Assembly (NCBI GenBank): GCA_034440635.1
Contig: JAOTON010001597.1
Location: 868,001 to 932,000 of the forward strand
DNA: 64,000 bases
Reading direction: 5' to 3'
DNA from: Lepas anatifera
Lineage: Eukaryota > Arthropoda > Thecostraca > Lepadidae
Each line of letters opens with the position of its first letter. The stretch's first letter is position 1. This document shows, in pieces, positions 1 through 15,358 of the stretch. Position numbers and translations under genes: made by a program. Under the pieces are notes generated by a model. It was not told the origin of the DNA. It made no database searches and was given only the letters and a program-made list of their open reading frames with translations.

Positions 1-3684
<3,684 letters not shown>

Positions 3685-3687
3685 GAC

Positions 3688-5184
3688 CTATAGCCTGGTT
3701 GCGCCCGTCTCGCACAGTCGTTCCCGCAGCCGCCTCAGGTCAGAGCACAAAACCTCCCGGCGGGCTGTGGTCAGACCCCGCAGGGCGTTGACTCCGGGCC
3801 GGAAATAGCAGGGGACGAAGCTGTCGGCCACCTTCGCACTCAGCCAGTCCAGCACCACCAGGCCCGCCTCAGCTGGGTCGTGCCAGCAGTCCGACGGCCG
3901 CCACTCCGCCACCCAGAAGACAGCGGTCTTCAGGTGGTAGGAACTCAGCAGAGAGCCGCTGCTCCTCACTTCACACCGCCTCTCCCGCAGGAAGCACAGA
4001 CAGTTCCGCACGGGGCTGGACAGGCCGCGGGACAGCACCGCCTCAGCGGCGGAGAACGACAGTCTCCACAGGTCCAGCTCACCCTCACACGGCCCCACCG
4101 GCACCAGGTGTACGTGCCTGTCCAGCATGTCCAGCAGCTGGGTGCCGGGCCAGCCGGCGGGCCGCCGCCGCCTGCGCATCTCCTCCCACCACAGCTCCGG
4201 CCACGCCACCCGCACGCACGCCACCAGGTCGCTTTCTGCAGTATCCTCAGTGAAGGTGACGGCCGGTCCGTGCAGACTCACGGTACCGACGTCGCCCACG
4301 ACGGCACGCACGGCGTCCGTCAGGGCGCGCCGAACCCACGCGGCCGGCAGCGGCGCGCTGTGGCTACAACATCGCGTCCCACGCCGCAGGAGACGGTAGT
4401 AGCCGGGATGGGAGCTGCTCGGGTCGGCGACGTAAGATACACCATCGCCGAGAGATGGCGACAAAGAGTCGTCTCCTGCGGCGGTCAACAGTCTTACTGT
4501 CAGGTTAAGCTCCAGCATGAAGTCGACATCGGTGGTAAAAATCGGGCTGAAGTGGCTGAGTATGCTGTTCACCGCACTGGAGCCGGAGGTCGCCGGTCGG
4601 CACTCCAGAGCGAGAGGCACGTCATGGACAGTTGTTCTCGGCGGGTCATACCTCAGACCGTCCAGTGTAAAAGCTGTAGTGGTCGCTACCCTTGTCCATA
4701 GCGTCACCGCCGTGACCTCACTGCCAACATCAGTGCCGGGCGGCTGGAAGGTTCCGCCGGGCGGGTACGGGCGCCGCACCAGACCGGTGAAGGCCAGACC
4801 CTCGGCACTGCTGCCCGACACTTCCATCTGGCGGACCAGCAGAACTGTCTGGTCAGCCGAACACAGGTCACAGTCCACCGGCAGCGGCGATGTCAATCCA
4901 GACAGGGCGTCATTGATGGCCTCCAACGCGCCGGAATGAGTGTGCGCGCAGCTGAGTTCGGACAGGGGCGTGCGAGCCAGCGTGGTGGGTGGCGGTGGTT
5001 TCCGCTCCGCCTCATCCCCACTGCTTAGCCTTCCAAGTCGATCCGCCACGTGGAAATCCAAGCCTCCTGGCGTTCTTTCTGCAGGCGGCATCTGGTTTGC
5101 CAGACACGTTCCGTGCGCTCGCGCTGTGTACCGTTCCCAGCGAAATCCTGAGCTTTGAACTCCCATCAATTTTGCCGCACCCAT
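3688..5184 (-). CDS. Mab-21 domain / cGAS-like nucleotidyltransferase-fold protein
   Basis: An uninterrupted minus-strand frame codes for about 498 aa from the ATG at 5184. The frame is also open 16 codons further upstream, so an upstream exon is possible. Residue numbers count from this Met. Seen: SGSSAEG at 123-129, a second SGSSA at 200-204, DVDFML at 219-224, HPGYYRLL at 259-266, a third acidic residue in SDLVACVRVAWPELW near 319, LDLWRLSFSAAE at 370-381 and HLKTAVFWVAEW at 417-428. The order (GSS motif, D-h-D, HPGY, D-L-V with WP, W-R-L-S-F, H-L-K-T) is that of the Mab-21 family, which has the fold of cGAS and cGAS-like receptors. All three metal-ligand positions look filled, so catalysis is possible. 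The ligand and product cannot be read from sequence. The unusual point is about 90 residues between the first GSS motif and DVD. Third-position GC is very high. Family call is firm, function is not. Confidence 0.85.
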   Translation of the reverse strand: MGAAKLMGVQSSGFRWERYTARAHGTCLANQMPPAERTPGGLDFHVADRLGRLSSGDEAERKPPPPTTLARTPLSELSCAHTHSGALEAINDALSGLTSPLPVDCDLCSADQTVLLVRQMEVSGSSAEGLAFTGLVRRPYPPGGTFQPPGTDVGSEVTAVTLWTRVATTTAFTLDGLRYDPPRTTVHDVPLALECRPATSGSSAVNSILSHFSPIFTTDVDFMLELNLTVRLLTAAGDDSLSPSLGDGVSYVADPSSSHPGYYRLLRRGTRCCSHSAPLPAAWVRRALTDAVRAVVGDVGTVSLHGPAVTFTEDTAESDLVACVRVAWPELWWEEMRRRRRPAGWPGTQLLDMLDRHVHLVPVGPCEGELDLWRLSFSAAEAVLSRGLSSPVRNCLCFLRERRCEVRSSGSLLSSYHLKTAVFWVAEWRPSDCWHDPAEAGLVVLDWLSAKVADSFVPCYFRPGVNALRGLTTARREVLCSDLRRLRERLCETGATRL

Positions 5185-5232
5185 CCAAAACGCAGGACAG
5201 GGGCTCTTCTGACGCAGTCGACATCCAACCAC

Positions 5233-5890
5233 AATGTGCGCAGTGATTCTTACATCCAGGCAGACAAAATGGAGTCAGTTGACTTCTGGGTCTTCTTCAT
5301 CGCATGAATACCGTTTTAACAGCGGAGGGATGCCGGAGTGTACACACATACTGGCCTTCTCTTACTAGTTGTAAAGAAATTATGCTGTTTCTATGAATGC
5401 AACCGGAATGCATGAGCTCAACTAGATATATAATATAGTGGAAACAACCTTGAATGACCAAAGGCTTGTGGATGTGTCTTGAATAGTATTCAGCGAAAAA
5501 AATCCGGAGTTCTCCCCCTTCTTCTGAAATACAGTACATATATTTCTTTATCTGTTTGGATAAAAGTAGGATTGAATATGACTGATGAAGTACTGTTATG
5601 GCTGAATACGTCAACATACTCTATAAAAAATATGTAGGCACAATCATTACACCATGGCATTGGGGCGAAAAATGACTCCAGAAGTTGGCACCATGAAGCT
5701 GATGAAAATATGACATGGTCTGGCCATTCATCTTAACAAAGCAGACAATATTTAGACCGCAGAAGCACGGTGTTATACCTCGGTTAACATGCAGTGGACA
5801 TTCTACCCTGTCAAATGGCTTGAACGGGTCCTGTTCCAATAGTTCACTACTCAGATACTGAAGGAAGCCCTGTGCGCTCTTGGTATGGAA
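5233..5890. other. No gene recognised
   Basis: Upstream flank of the Mab-21-like gene, where its promoter or 5' exon would lie. A 106-codon minus-strand frame at 5297-5617 has no recognisable domain, and its composition resembles the flanking non-coding DNA. Confidence 0.45.
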
Positions 5891-6138
5891 CGTCAAAATT
5901 TGCTAAACCTGTGATATTCTCGAAAAAGTGGCAGGTGACTAAACAAAGTGGTTAAGACAGCCAAATTCTGCCCCAAATGGGCTCGAGATTACATTGATAA
6001 GGCAAACTTTCCCTCGTCAAAACTTTCTAAACCTGTTATATTCTGCAAAATGTGGCAGGTGACCAGACGAGGTGGTTGAGAAAATTCTGCCCCAGTTGGG
6101 CCCAGGACCCTATTGATAGGATATAGTTTTCGTTTCGA
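5891..6138. repeat. Two-copy tandem duplication, about 124 bp
   Basis: The block beginning CGTCAAAATTTGCTAAACCT at 5891 recurs from 6015 with substitutions. Both copies carry CTAAACCTG, TGGCAGGTGAC and ATTCTGCCCC in the same order. Confidence 0.75.
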
Positions 6139-6189
6139 CGGGACATGAGAATTGCCCAAATACAATTCTATTTAGTAAGCCTTCTGAGA

Positions 6190-9100
6190 AGACTCCCAGC
6201 GAAGCCTCCGTTTAACTGCCACCACCAGTGCAGTGAGCGTGGACTCGTTGCCGTTCCCAGCGTGCACTAGTTGTTGTTGTTGTTGTGTTGTGATTCCCCC
6301 TGGGCCCTCTAGCGGGGCCATAGCCGAGCGGCTCCCTGTGGCGTAGGTAGCCGCCGGCCAAGGCAGCCACCAGGACGTCGTCCCGCAGCTGCGTTGGGTC
6401 CAGGTGTATAGAGCCTCGTAGACGCAGGCGGGCGCCAGCGAGGGACGGGCATCGCAGGAGGACGTGCTCCGACGTGTCCGCCTCCTCGCGGCAGACGGCG
6501 CAGAGCGCCGCGGGGCACCTCTTGTTGGAGCACTGCGGGCACGCCGGCGAGGGGTGTCGGCCGATTCGGTGGAGGTACTGGAGGGACCGACCCCAATGGC
6601 CGGCCCTCAGTTGGTGTACGTCCACTGCCGCTTCTCTGTCCTCGTCAGCGATGGGGGCGGCAGGTGACCCCCATGATGCGTTTGAAGAGGCTGTCCGGCC
6701 AACGCTCGCTCCACTTCTTAGTAGTGGCGCGGGCTACAGCCTTGGTTATGGTGCCGGCATCGACAGGCACTTCTGCCTGCGGCAGGCCGGAAGCCTCGTT
6801 GGCTAAGGTGTCGGCTCTCTCGTTGCCCGCCAGGCCACAGTGGGCTGGGACCCACTGGAGGTGAATATCCTGGCCTCGGGCAGAGATGGTGGAGAGAAGC
6901 CGCCAGATGTCGTGTCCCACCGGTGAGGTCTGGCTCGCGGCACCCCCGGCCAGCGATGATAGCGCCGCCCGGGAGTCCGTGCAGACGACCAGCGGAAGAG
7001 TGGTAGGGGGTCCACCATCTGGGCGAAGTCGCCCAGCGCGGCCCCCAGGGCGCAGAGCTCGGCGCGGGTGCTCGAGCAGAGCGTCCCAGCCGCCGCCCTC
7101 ACCTCCCGGGTCTCTCCGGACGGCAGCACGACGAGGGCGCCACCTCCACCCCGCGAGGTACCCGCCACTGCGGAGCCGTCCGTCCATATCCAGGTGGCCT
7201 CCAGCGGTAGACCGGCTAGGTGCTCCTCGGCCGCCGAGCGGCGCACCGCATCGGGTGCGCTTCGGCGGCCGCTCGGGCCGACATCGAGGCTGAAGTTGAC
7301 ATTCAGTCCCTCGCCAGCAGTCCATGGTGGCGCCGCGACGATCAGGCGCTCCTCAACCGCGACCTCCGACAGGCCGGCCTCTCTCAGCGCCTCTCTCCCG
7401 ATGTCACGTCAGCCAGAGGTAGTCAGTCGTCGCGGGGGGCGTGGCCTCCGCGATATCTCGGGGGGGTCCCCTCTGGGAGCGATGTCGCCCGGCACACCAT
7501 CCGCGCCGCGAGTACTCGGCGTCGGGAGCGGGCCGTTGGCAGACCCGCCTCCGCCATCAGGGGTCCGATGGGGTTGACCGCGGACAGCCCGTGACCGCGC
7601 GAGCCGCGGCTCGCAGCTCTCGGTCGATGAGGTCGATGTGGGATTCGGAGGCCGCGGGAAGCCATGCTGCAGCCGCGAACTCCAGCGCTCCGCGGACGTA
7701 GCCATTGGCCACTGTCCGCAGCTGCAGCTCCCGGAGGCCCCACGATCTACCTGTCAGCTGGCGAAGTTGCGCGGTCCTCGGCTTGACCTTCCTCCTCAGG
7801 GAGTTGCAGTGCTCTCCGAAATGGAGGAGTCGGTCGAATGTTATGCCGAGGAGTTTTAGATGGGGTTGGCCGGATACTGGTGTCCCTCCGACCTTGATCT
7901 GAAAGTCTCTGGAGTCGTGTGCCCACTGGGAAAGGACCAGCGCTTGTGTCTTGTGTCCCGCGATGGACATCTTCCACTGGTCGGCCCATTGGGCCATGAC
8001 GTCCGCTGCTTGTTGGGCTCGTGCCTGGGCCAGTTCCATCGAGCAGCCGGAACTCAGAGTGGCAGTGTCGTCGGCGTACATAAAAATATCTGTACGGTCG
8101 ACGACGCGGAGGGCCTCTATGAGATCTGCAGACCACAGGGTGTATAGCGTCGGGGCCAGTACCGAACCCTGTGGGAGGCCTGCCCGGAAGATCCGCTCCG
8201 CGCTGCGCGTTCCATTTACTTCTGCGCAGGCTCTCCGGTCTCTGAGGAAGTGATGGACCCAGGTGACCATGCATTTTGGCAGCTTTTTCCTCAGTAGCTT
8301 GAGCTGTAGCATGCGATGGTCGATCTTATCGTAGGCTCTTGAGAAATCGAAGGCAAGGAGGACGAACTTGTCCGCCGTGCGACCGTCTACGGGGCGGCCC
8401 CTGGGTTTAGGGCGATTCCAGCCGTCTTGGATAGTCTGGACGAGACGGGCCAGATTGTCTTCGGCTGAGCGACCCCGGCGGAAGCCACCTGCTCAGCGGG
8501 GACGAGTTCGTCACGTTCGATGAGGTGTGTCAGCCGCGCCGCCACCATGCGTTCTGCCAGTTTAGCGACGTGGCTGGTCAGTGCTATGGGGCGGAAGCTG
8601 CTCACCATCTTCGGGTCTTTTCCTGCTTTTTTGATCGGTATGATCATCGCCCTTCGCCATGCAGAGGGGACTTCAGCTGTCCGCCAGGACCTGTTGATGA
8701 TGTGCAGAAGGGCTTGCCGAGCTGTAGGGCCGAGATGCCTTAAGTGCTCCGTACATATACGGTCAGGTCCCGGCGCTTTCCTCGGCTTCATGTGTTGCAG
8801 CTGGTCCAACATCTCTTGCATGCTGAAGGGCTGGCACGCCTCGGTCTTGTTGCCATTGCAGGTACAGGGGAGGGCCTTCAGGTCGCGGAGCTCTGCTTTC
8901 ACGGGCCGGTCGCGCTTCTTAACGCGGGTGTTCCGGCTGACTTCTGCGTATGTTCGCGTAAAAGCCTCGGCCTTGGCCCGGTCCTCCGCGAGTGTCTGCC
9001 CGCGGTCCCCGTTTATAGCCTGGCCTGGGCAGGGGTCCTGAACAGCGCCCTCCATCTTCCGCAGAATTTTGGTGACCCGGCCGATTGCCGCGGGTTTGTT

Positions 9101-9390
9101 GAGCTCCGTGGAGGCAAAATCTCTGAAGGCCCGCTGTTGTGCGGAGGAGGAGCCCGCCTTCAAGTGGTGGACGGTGCTGGGGGCTCTGCCCTGCCCGGGC
9201 GCGGCGAACGCCCGGGAAACCAAACGGGCTCCACACTCGCCCCCAAGGGCGGGACGCCGCTGGCCGACGCGCCACCTGCTCGTCGTCCCAGCAGCTGCAC
9301 GCAACAGCGTGCACTAGTCGCGGAACCTGTCGGTCGTGGCGCGCCTGGGAGGGGAGGTGCTGAGATATGGGTGGTGTACTTATCAATCAC
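6190..9390 (-). mobile_element. Degenerate non-LTR retrotransposon with RT, RNase H and zinc knuckle
   Basis: A minus-strand LINE broken by frameshifts and truncated at its 5' end, with no endonuclease seen. In coding order, the N-terminal RT part (about 9304-8490) has RKAPGPD and FRPIALTSHVAKLAERM. A frame change near 8490 leads into the RT core (8312-7557) with GLPQGSVLAPTLY and the YADDT catalytic box. The RNase H domain (7246-6660) keeps all four acidic positions (WTDGS, RAELCAL, CTDSRAAL, GNERADTLA), but a frameshift near 7010 splits it. A C-terminal CxxC...HxxxxC knuckle follows (6550-6450), then a short (ACA)n tract. RT followed by RNase H and zf-RVT fits the I/LOA/R1-like assemblage. 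I cannot fix the clade. It is a dead copy. Confidence 0.9.
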
Positions 9391-11015
9391 TTGCTGAGAT
9401 TCGCGGATCATACAAGCCTAATGGCACTCAGTCCTGAGGTAGCGGGGCCAGACTGAAACGGCTGGGGCGGACATACAGCACCACTTTATCTTTCCTCATC
9501 TGCATTCTTTTTAGTATCTGTGTGTGGATGTTCTTACCCCGACTGTGATAAGTGTTGTGCGATATAAACGTGTGATGGCTTGAACGGTTAATACCGTGAG
9601 TATTTGGCTGAGGCCCATTGAGTGAGCCTCAATGCGAGATGTGGCTCTTCTGCCCACTACAGCTGGACCTGGTGATGGGCAAACCAGCTGCAGCACCACG
9701 CGAGGTCCCACTGGCGACCTGGTGTCAGTGGCACCCAGTGTGTGGTTACCTGTGGTGTGACAGAGTGGTGCCAACCTGTAACACAGTGTGGCCAGAGGTC
9801 TGCAACATCCGCGGCGGCGCTTTTCCAGCTGCCCTGGGCCGGTGAAACCGTGGTGCTCGGCCCCGTAGAAGGAAGCGCAGCGCCCGACAGCCATGCATGA
9901 CTGCAGACAGTGAACTGGGGCCGTAAGCGAGGAGGAATTGTCCCGCGGGGAGGGAGAGCTGTCCAGAGTGGTGCAGCACTGCTGCGAACAAAAAGGTGTG
10001 GCTGTGGTGGTGGGGATGGGGGGGAGGTCAGCCGCGAGTGGTAACACTGACAGCGGAACCTCCTACAGTTGGCATGAGCGGGCATGGACCAGTGTTGATG
10101 AAACCTGCCTGTCCCTCACCCTAGTGTTTAGGCACCAAGCTGCTGCTTTCCAATGTCGCTTCTGTGATATGTGCTGTCCTGCTTCCTGGAACTGTTTTTA
10201 TCATTTTGCATAGGTACTTTTTATTTGTGTCTTGTAAGTTTTCCCACTGATCATGTGTGTCATTTTTAAACTCATGCTTCCACTTGGTGTGGTTCAGGGC
10301 CCATGCTAGAGCTTGGTAGCTTGTTAGGCATGCTAAAAACTTTGGTTTTTTAACTTCGCTGGTGCACACATGACTATGCTACCAGTCCTTCTTTCTGACC
10401 TACTCTTCCTGAAAATTAACTTTATGGTTCCGATAAAATCAGGCAGAGTCTGCTTCATTAAGTACCAGAGCTTGCTCCAAGTTTCTGTGTCTACCCCATT
10501 CCCTACTCAGACACTGTACCAAATAATTACCAAGTAACTCAAACCAGGGTTGTCAGCATTAGGAATGTCATTTGGTGGTTTTTAGTGGTATTGAAAATGG
10601 TAAAAACTGTCAGAAATACATCAATTTTTGCCACTTTTTGCCACATAGGTTAAACTTGAACATGGTTTTGTGTTCAGTGCTTATAATACAAAACCTGCTT
10701 CTCTTACACTTTCAAGCTTAAATTCAAGTCATCCAAACCAATAATAGCCACCTTAATTTCTCTTTTGAAAGGTTCAGAGGAGTTGTTTGCCTTTGTAAGA
10801 ATTCTGCACCACTTGGCTGCCTTTCCTGACAACACCCTGATCTGGTCCAGGAAGAATGAGGATATTTGATTAAAAAAATTCAGAGGTGGGAATCTTCAGT
10901 CCCAATGTGCTGGTTTTAATTTCAAATCATTGATGAAAGGAAGGCTCCTCAGGGACCTAAGGGTGCGACTTTTCAGTTTTGTGGTCCTGGATTTCAGGCT
11001 GAGACCCCAACCTAG
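9391..11015. other. No gene recognised
   Basis: The open frames at 9511-10213 show no domain or splice structure. Nothing else is seen. Confidence 0.5.
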
Positions 11016-11685
11016 CTTGGGAACCAGCTGGTCCCAGCAGTACTCAGGCTGTGACCACAAGCTGGTTCCAGCAGTACTCTGACTGTGACCCCAAGCTGGT
11101 CCCAGCAGTACTCAGGCTGTGACGCACAAGCTGGTTCCAGCAGTACTCTGACTGTGACCCCAAGCTGGTTCCAGCAGTACTCAAGCTGTGACCCCCAAGC
11201 TGGTTCCAGCAGTACTCAGGCTGTGACCCCCAAGCTAGTTCCAGCAGTACTCAAGCTGTGACCCCCAAGCTAGTTCCAGCAGTACTCAGGCTGTGACCCC
11301 CAAGCTGGTTCCAGCAGTACTCAAGCTGTGACCCCCAAGCTGGTTCCAGCAGTACTCAGGCTGTGACCCCAAGCTGGTTCCAGCAGTACTCAAGCTGTGA
11401 CCCCCAAGCTGGTTCCAGCAGTACTCAAGCTGTGACCCCCAAGCTGGTTCCAGCAGTACTCAGGCTGTGACCCCCAAGCTAGTTCCAGCAGTACTCAAGC
11501 TGTGACCCCCAAGCTGGTTCCAGCAGTACTCAGGCTGTGACCCCCAAGCTGGTTCCAGCAGTAGTCAAGCTGTGACCCCCAAGCTGGTTCCAGCAGTACT
11601 CAGGCTGTGACCCCCCAAGTTGGTTCCAGCAGTACCCAGGCTGTGACCCCCAAGCTGGTTCCAGCAGTACTCAGGCTGTGACTAC
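11016..11685. repeat. 35-bp minisatellite, about 19 copies
   Basis: Tandem units of 34-36 bp built on GTGACCCCCAAGCTGGTTCC followed by AGCAGTACTCAGGCT. Neighbouring units differ at a few positions (AGG/AAG before CTGTG, CTGG/CTAG, four or five C). Some variants alternate between adjacent units, which suggests expansion in blocks of two. Units contain stop codons in some frames, so this is not coding. Confidence 0.95.
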
Positions 11686-11708
11686 CAATAATATTCAATA
11701 TTTTTGAA

Positions 11709-12165
11709 GCTGGGGTGGCCTAGTGGCTTCATTCATAGGCTGATCCAGGGGGGCAAGAGGGGGCATGTGACCCCCTCCCCCAGTGACCCTCGGCGCCCCC
11801 TGAAAGGTCGATGGCGCCCCCTGAAATGTCGCTTCCCCCCCCCCCAGGATGCGAAAGTCGGCGCCCACCAATAGGATTTGGCGCCCACCTGATAGCTTTT
11901 GCCGGTCATAAGTGGCGCCCCCTGGTCCGGATGGCGCCCCCTGGGAAAGTGCCCCCCCATCGGCAATCCTGGATCTGCCTATGGCTTCATTGCCAGTCTT
12001 CGGATTGGATAGCATGGATTAGCATGGGTTCAATCCCCACAGAGGGAAACAGCCTTCTGTGTCCCATCTGACCCGGTGAAGAGGATCCTTAGACACCCAT
12101 GCCAATACTCCCTGTAATTGGGCAAGTGTGCCTGTTGGGAGTGGCCCTAGTAAAAAATTAAATTA
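11709..12165 (+). mobile_element. tRNA-derived SINE interrupted by a MITE
   Basis: A pol III A-box match (TGGCCTAGTGG, 11717-11727) and a B-box-like GGGTTCAATCCCC (12026-12038) are too far apart for a tRNA head. If the 250-bp element at 11734-11983 and one copy of its target duplication are removed, they come to normal tRNA spacing. The tail runs to about 12165, ending AT-rich. Family not known. Confidence 0.6.
11734..11983. mobile_element. hAT-like MITE, copy 1 (250 bp)
   Basis: Terminal inverted repeats CATAGGCTGATCCAGG and CCTGGATCTGCCTATG are flanked by a perfect 8-bp duplication GCTTCATT (11726-11733 and 11984-11991). The interior has repeated GGCGCCCCCTGAAA-type blocks. There is no coding capacity. 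An 8-bp target duplication with these termini fits a non-autonomous hAT-type element. Confidence 0.88.
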
Positions 12166-13266
12166 TTGGTTGGGAAATAAATTACCCAGAAAACATGGCA
12201 AATTTTCATTACAGGGGAGCACTCACTAAAAACTAGGAAAATGATAATTTTAAATTATTGAAAATCTATCAAGATCTACCAAATAAAATCGATCAAATGA
12301 GTATCTTCAAAGTTTTGGACAATTTTCTGCGCCGACCTACTTTTCCAAGATATTCCATGCTCCTGCAAGAAGAATCGCTACCCAAAATAAAAATTTCGCC
12401 TAAATACATTTCTTTAATTTATGACCAAAGCAGTAGAGACACTTTATGACATTTGACATCTCGCTACCTATTTATCATCTCCCAGCAGCAATCCTGCCCA
12501 TCCTGCCCCTCCTCACCAGCCAGCACGCGGTCATCAACGCAACAGACAGACAGGCACACGTAAGTAAAGTAAGTAATCTATGTAATGTAAGTATAGTAGT
12601 CTTGAGGCACACGTGCACGCACGGTTCACGGCTAGAGGTAGCACACGTTGTTCAGCGCTGCGAAGTTCTGCAGCAAACTCAAAGACCATTGCGGCAAATG
12701 CGTTACGAGTTTAGTGGCAGCTACTGGAATTGTAACTTATGCAGAAATGCTACCTGCTTTCTGATCCTGACCTGGCCAACCCTCTAGAAACCCTCCAAGG
12801 TGCTTTGCCGTCAATTGTAAATCGTACCGCAAGAACGAAAAAGAAGTGGGAGCAGAGCGGATCGGATTGCAGTGTAGTGACGGATCCGGGACATAGGGTG
12901 GTGGAGTTAGGGCCCTTAGCATAAACGTCAGAAAAGGGAGCCAGGGGGTCTAGCTCCTTCACTTTTTAGTCCAAAAATTTCTGATCTCAATCAAATTGGG
13001 AGAAAGCCGGACATTTGATAACACCGCTGCGTAATCAACGAGAAGCCCATATTCGAAAAGTGTTTGGTTTTAACGTGGAAACTTTGCTGTCCGCATTAGG
13101 TTGAAGTTGGCCCCCTCACTTTTTACTTGGCCAATCATCAACTTCTCGTCGTTCGACACCATCACCACCATCAATTTATCCAGGGGAGGATGGACCCAGT
13201 GGCCAGCCGCCGTAAAATTGGGGGCTGCACTACGGTCACGGTGAGGTCCCGACCTTGGGTGTGGCT
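12166..13266. other. No gene recognised
   Basis: Short open frames only. 12560-12600 is a run of GTAAGT-like repeats. Nothing else is supported. Confidence 0.5.
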
Positions 13267-13290
13267 GCAGTCGACACATGTGTCGACTGC
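13267..13290. repeat. 24-bp perfect palindrome
   Basis: GCAGTCGACACA is followed immediately by its exact reverse complement with no spacer. It could be a dimeric protein-binding site or chance. No neighbouring gene explains it. Confidence 0.7.
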
Positions 13291-13456
13291 TCGACTGTCG
13301 TCGATTGCCACTCTAGGGCATATGGCGGGGATCGGCCGTCTTAAGATTTTATTGTCAGTGGATAGAACTGCGAATATTGGGGGTCTGTCGTCGGGGCTCC
13401 TTGTACCCCTTTTTCTATGCCTATACGTGGGATTCATCGAAACCAGTATACTGCGG

Positions 13457-13688
13457 AATGTACAAATCCAGGGGGCAGGGAGGCAGGTGTCCCCTCCCCG
13501 GGTCGACCCTCGGTGCTCTCGAAATTATCTCGGCGCCTCCTGAAAGGTCAATGGCGCCACCCTGAAATATCGCTTGCCCCCTTCAGGCGCCCACCGATAG
13601 GATTTGGCGCCCACCTGAATCCTGATATGGTTTTCCCGGCAAAAGTGGCGCCCCCCTCCCCCGATTGACTATACTGGATTCGCCTATG
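13457..13688. mobile_element. hAT-like MITE, copy 2 (decayed left end)
   Basis: Shares ATCCAGGGGGCA near the left end, the internal GGCGCC/CCTGAAA blocks and the right end ACTGGATTCGCCTATG with the copies at 11734 and 36833. The left terminus is diverged and no 8-bp target duplication is left. Confidence 0.75.
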
Positions 13689-15354
13689 GATTGGGGAGAG
13701 GTGAATTCTCCCAAAATATCGTTAGGCAGTTAGTGGATGGCGCCCTTGCTTCAATACTGCGCATGCTTGGGTTTCACGTTCACGTGTTTTTGCCGGCTGC
13801 GGCGATTGTGAGTTGGCCACGAGGCCTCGATCCGGTACCGCCCCTACTATGACGTCACGCGGGTGATAAAATATTCCTTTGTGCGTTCGATCCTATGTGA
13901 TATGAGCAATTTCAAAACAATTTCAAAATTGAAGTGAACATAGAAGGACTCAAGTTTTGTTTTTCATTATTAAAAATAATATTTTCATCCAAAATATTCC
14001 CTTTTCAGAAAATTAATCCCAAGTAATTAGAAAAATATTCGTCCAAAGTTCACCCCGCAATGTCCATGAAGGCAGGGCCTCAGAGGATGCAGCCAGATCG
14101 CTGCCATATCACTTTGTGACGTCCTTTTGGGGACAAAATTATTTTGATGGGCCAACCTTATGTAAAGTAATCTTGATTGTGAGCGGGCTTGATCTAAATT
14201 CAATTTAGGCAACATTTTGATTCATCCAAGCGGTGGTGAGGGAAGAGGTGGAGTGTGGAGCGCATGGTTCCTGCGGTCCGATTAGGGGTGTTGGTGTACG
14301 GATTGTAGGGCCCTAATTGAACACGGTATTCTAAAGCCTTGGTCACGGCAATTGGCCTTGTTGAACTGAACAAAGGGAGTGAGCCTGAATATTTCTGTGT
14401 TTGGTCTTGTGAGCAATAAGAAGGCAGGTATGAAAGCGTAGCGTAGGTATGAAAGCGGCCCCTATTTACCCAATGCTGATGCCATTGTGTGCAACTGACT
14501 ACCTAGGTACTTACTGTGGGTGTTTAAGAGGGACAGACATAAATTCAGTGTTTGACTGGGGTTCCTTGACCTAATCAGAATTACGATCCTTATTGGACCA
14601 CCAAGCCACTCCATCTAGGGAAATTTCCCTGCCGCTAATGCTGGGGAAATGACACTGGCTCAATTATTATCATGATCAGTGATCCTATCTGGATCATGTT
14701 TTGCCCATAAAACCAAGCTATTATATGCACTTGGGTCATATATTCAATCACAAGGTATTTGAATCACTACACATTTACTTTGACCATGAGTGAATACTTC
14801 TTGATTCCTGGGTAGCAAGTGGGTAGTAGTAAGTGAGTGGGGGTCATCCATATAAATGCAATGAAATGTGAATGACAGGATTGAAACTGTCACAGGAATG
14901 TTTTGACCTTTTTTAAAGATGAAGAAATATGGGGCAAAATATATGTATAATAGGTATCTATTTTGGCCACTTACTTTTATTTCCTCTTTCTCTGTATGAA
15001 ACTTCAGCAAAACATAGTGTGCAGTAGAAGTGGGGATGCATGTAGCAGTGTCCAGTTTCCACAATGAAAATGTACAGCAAAGAGTAGAAAATGAATGCAT
15101 GACATAAAACATTTTATTTGAAATGTGTGCAGAAAACTAGGAAATTCCTTAAATTATCCTGAAGTGGAAGGTTTATATCAGCTGGTGTATGGGTAGTGAC
15201 CTAAAATGGAGGATGTGGCTAAAGTGTGTGACTCTGAGCCAAGAAGCAAAATATTTTCTATAGAACATGATACACCACCAGAATTGGGAGGTTAAACTAT
15301 CCATTTAGGTTTAGTATATTAACAAATTACAGTTATCACTCAATTCTCATTACT
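13689..15354. other. No gene recognised
   Basis: AT-rich DNA with short open frames only (for example 14744-15112 minus, with no domain). Nothing supported. Confidence 0.5.
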
Positions 15355-15358
15355 TTAA

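Noticed and set aside
3880..4939. Plus-strand frames of 90-273 codons
   Set aside because: Antisense shadows of the GC-rich Mab-21-like gene, with no domain.
11016..11685. CRISPR array
   Set aside because: There are no unique spacers between repeats, the units are contiguous, and the genome is eukaryotic.
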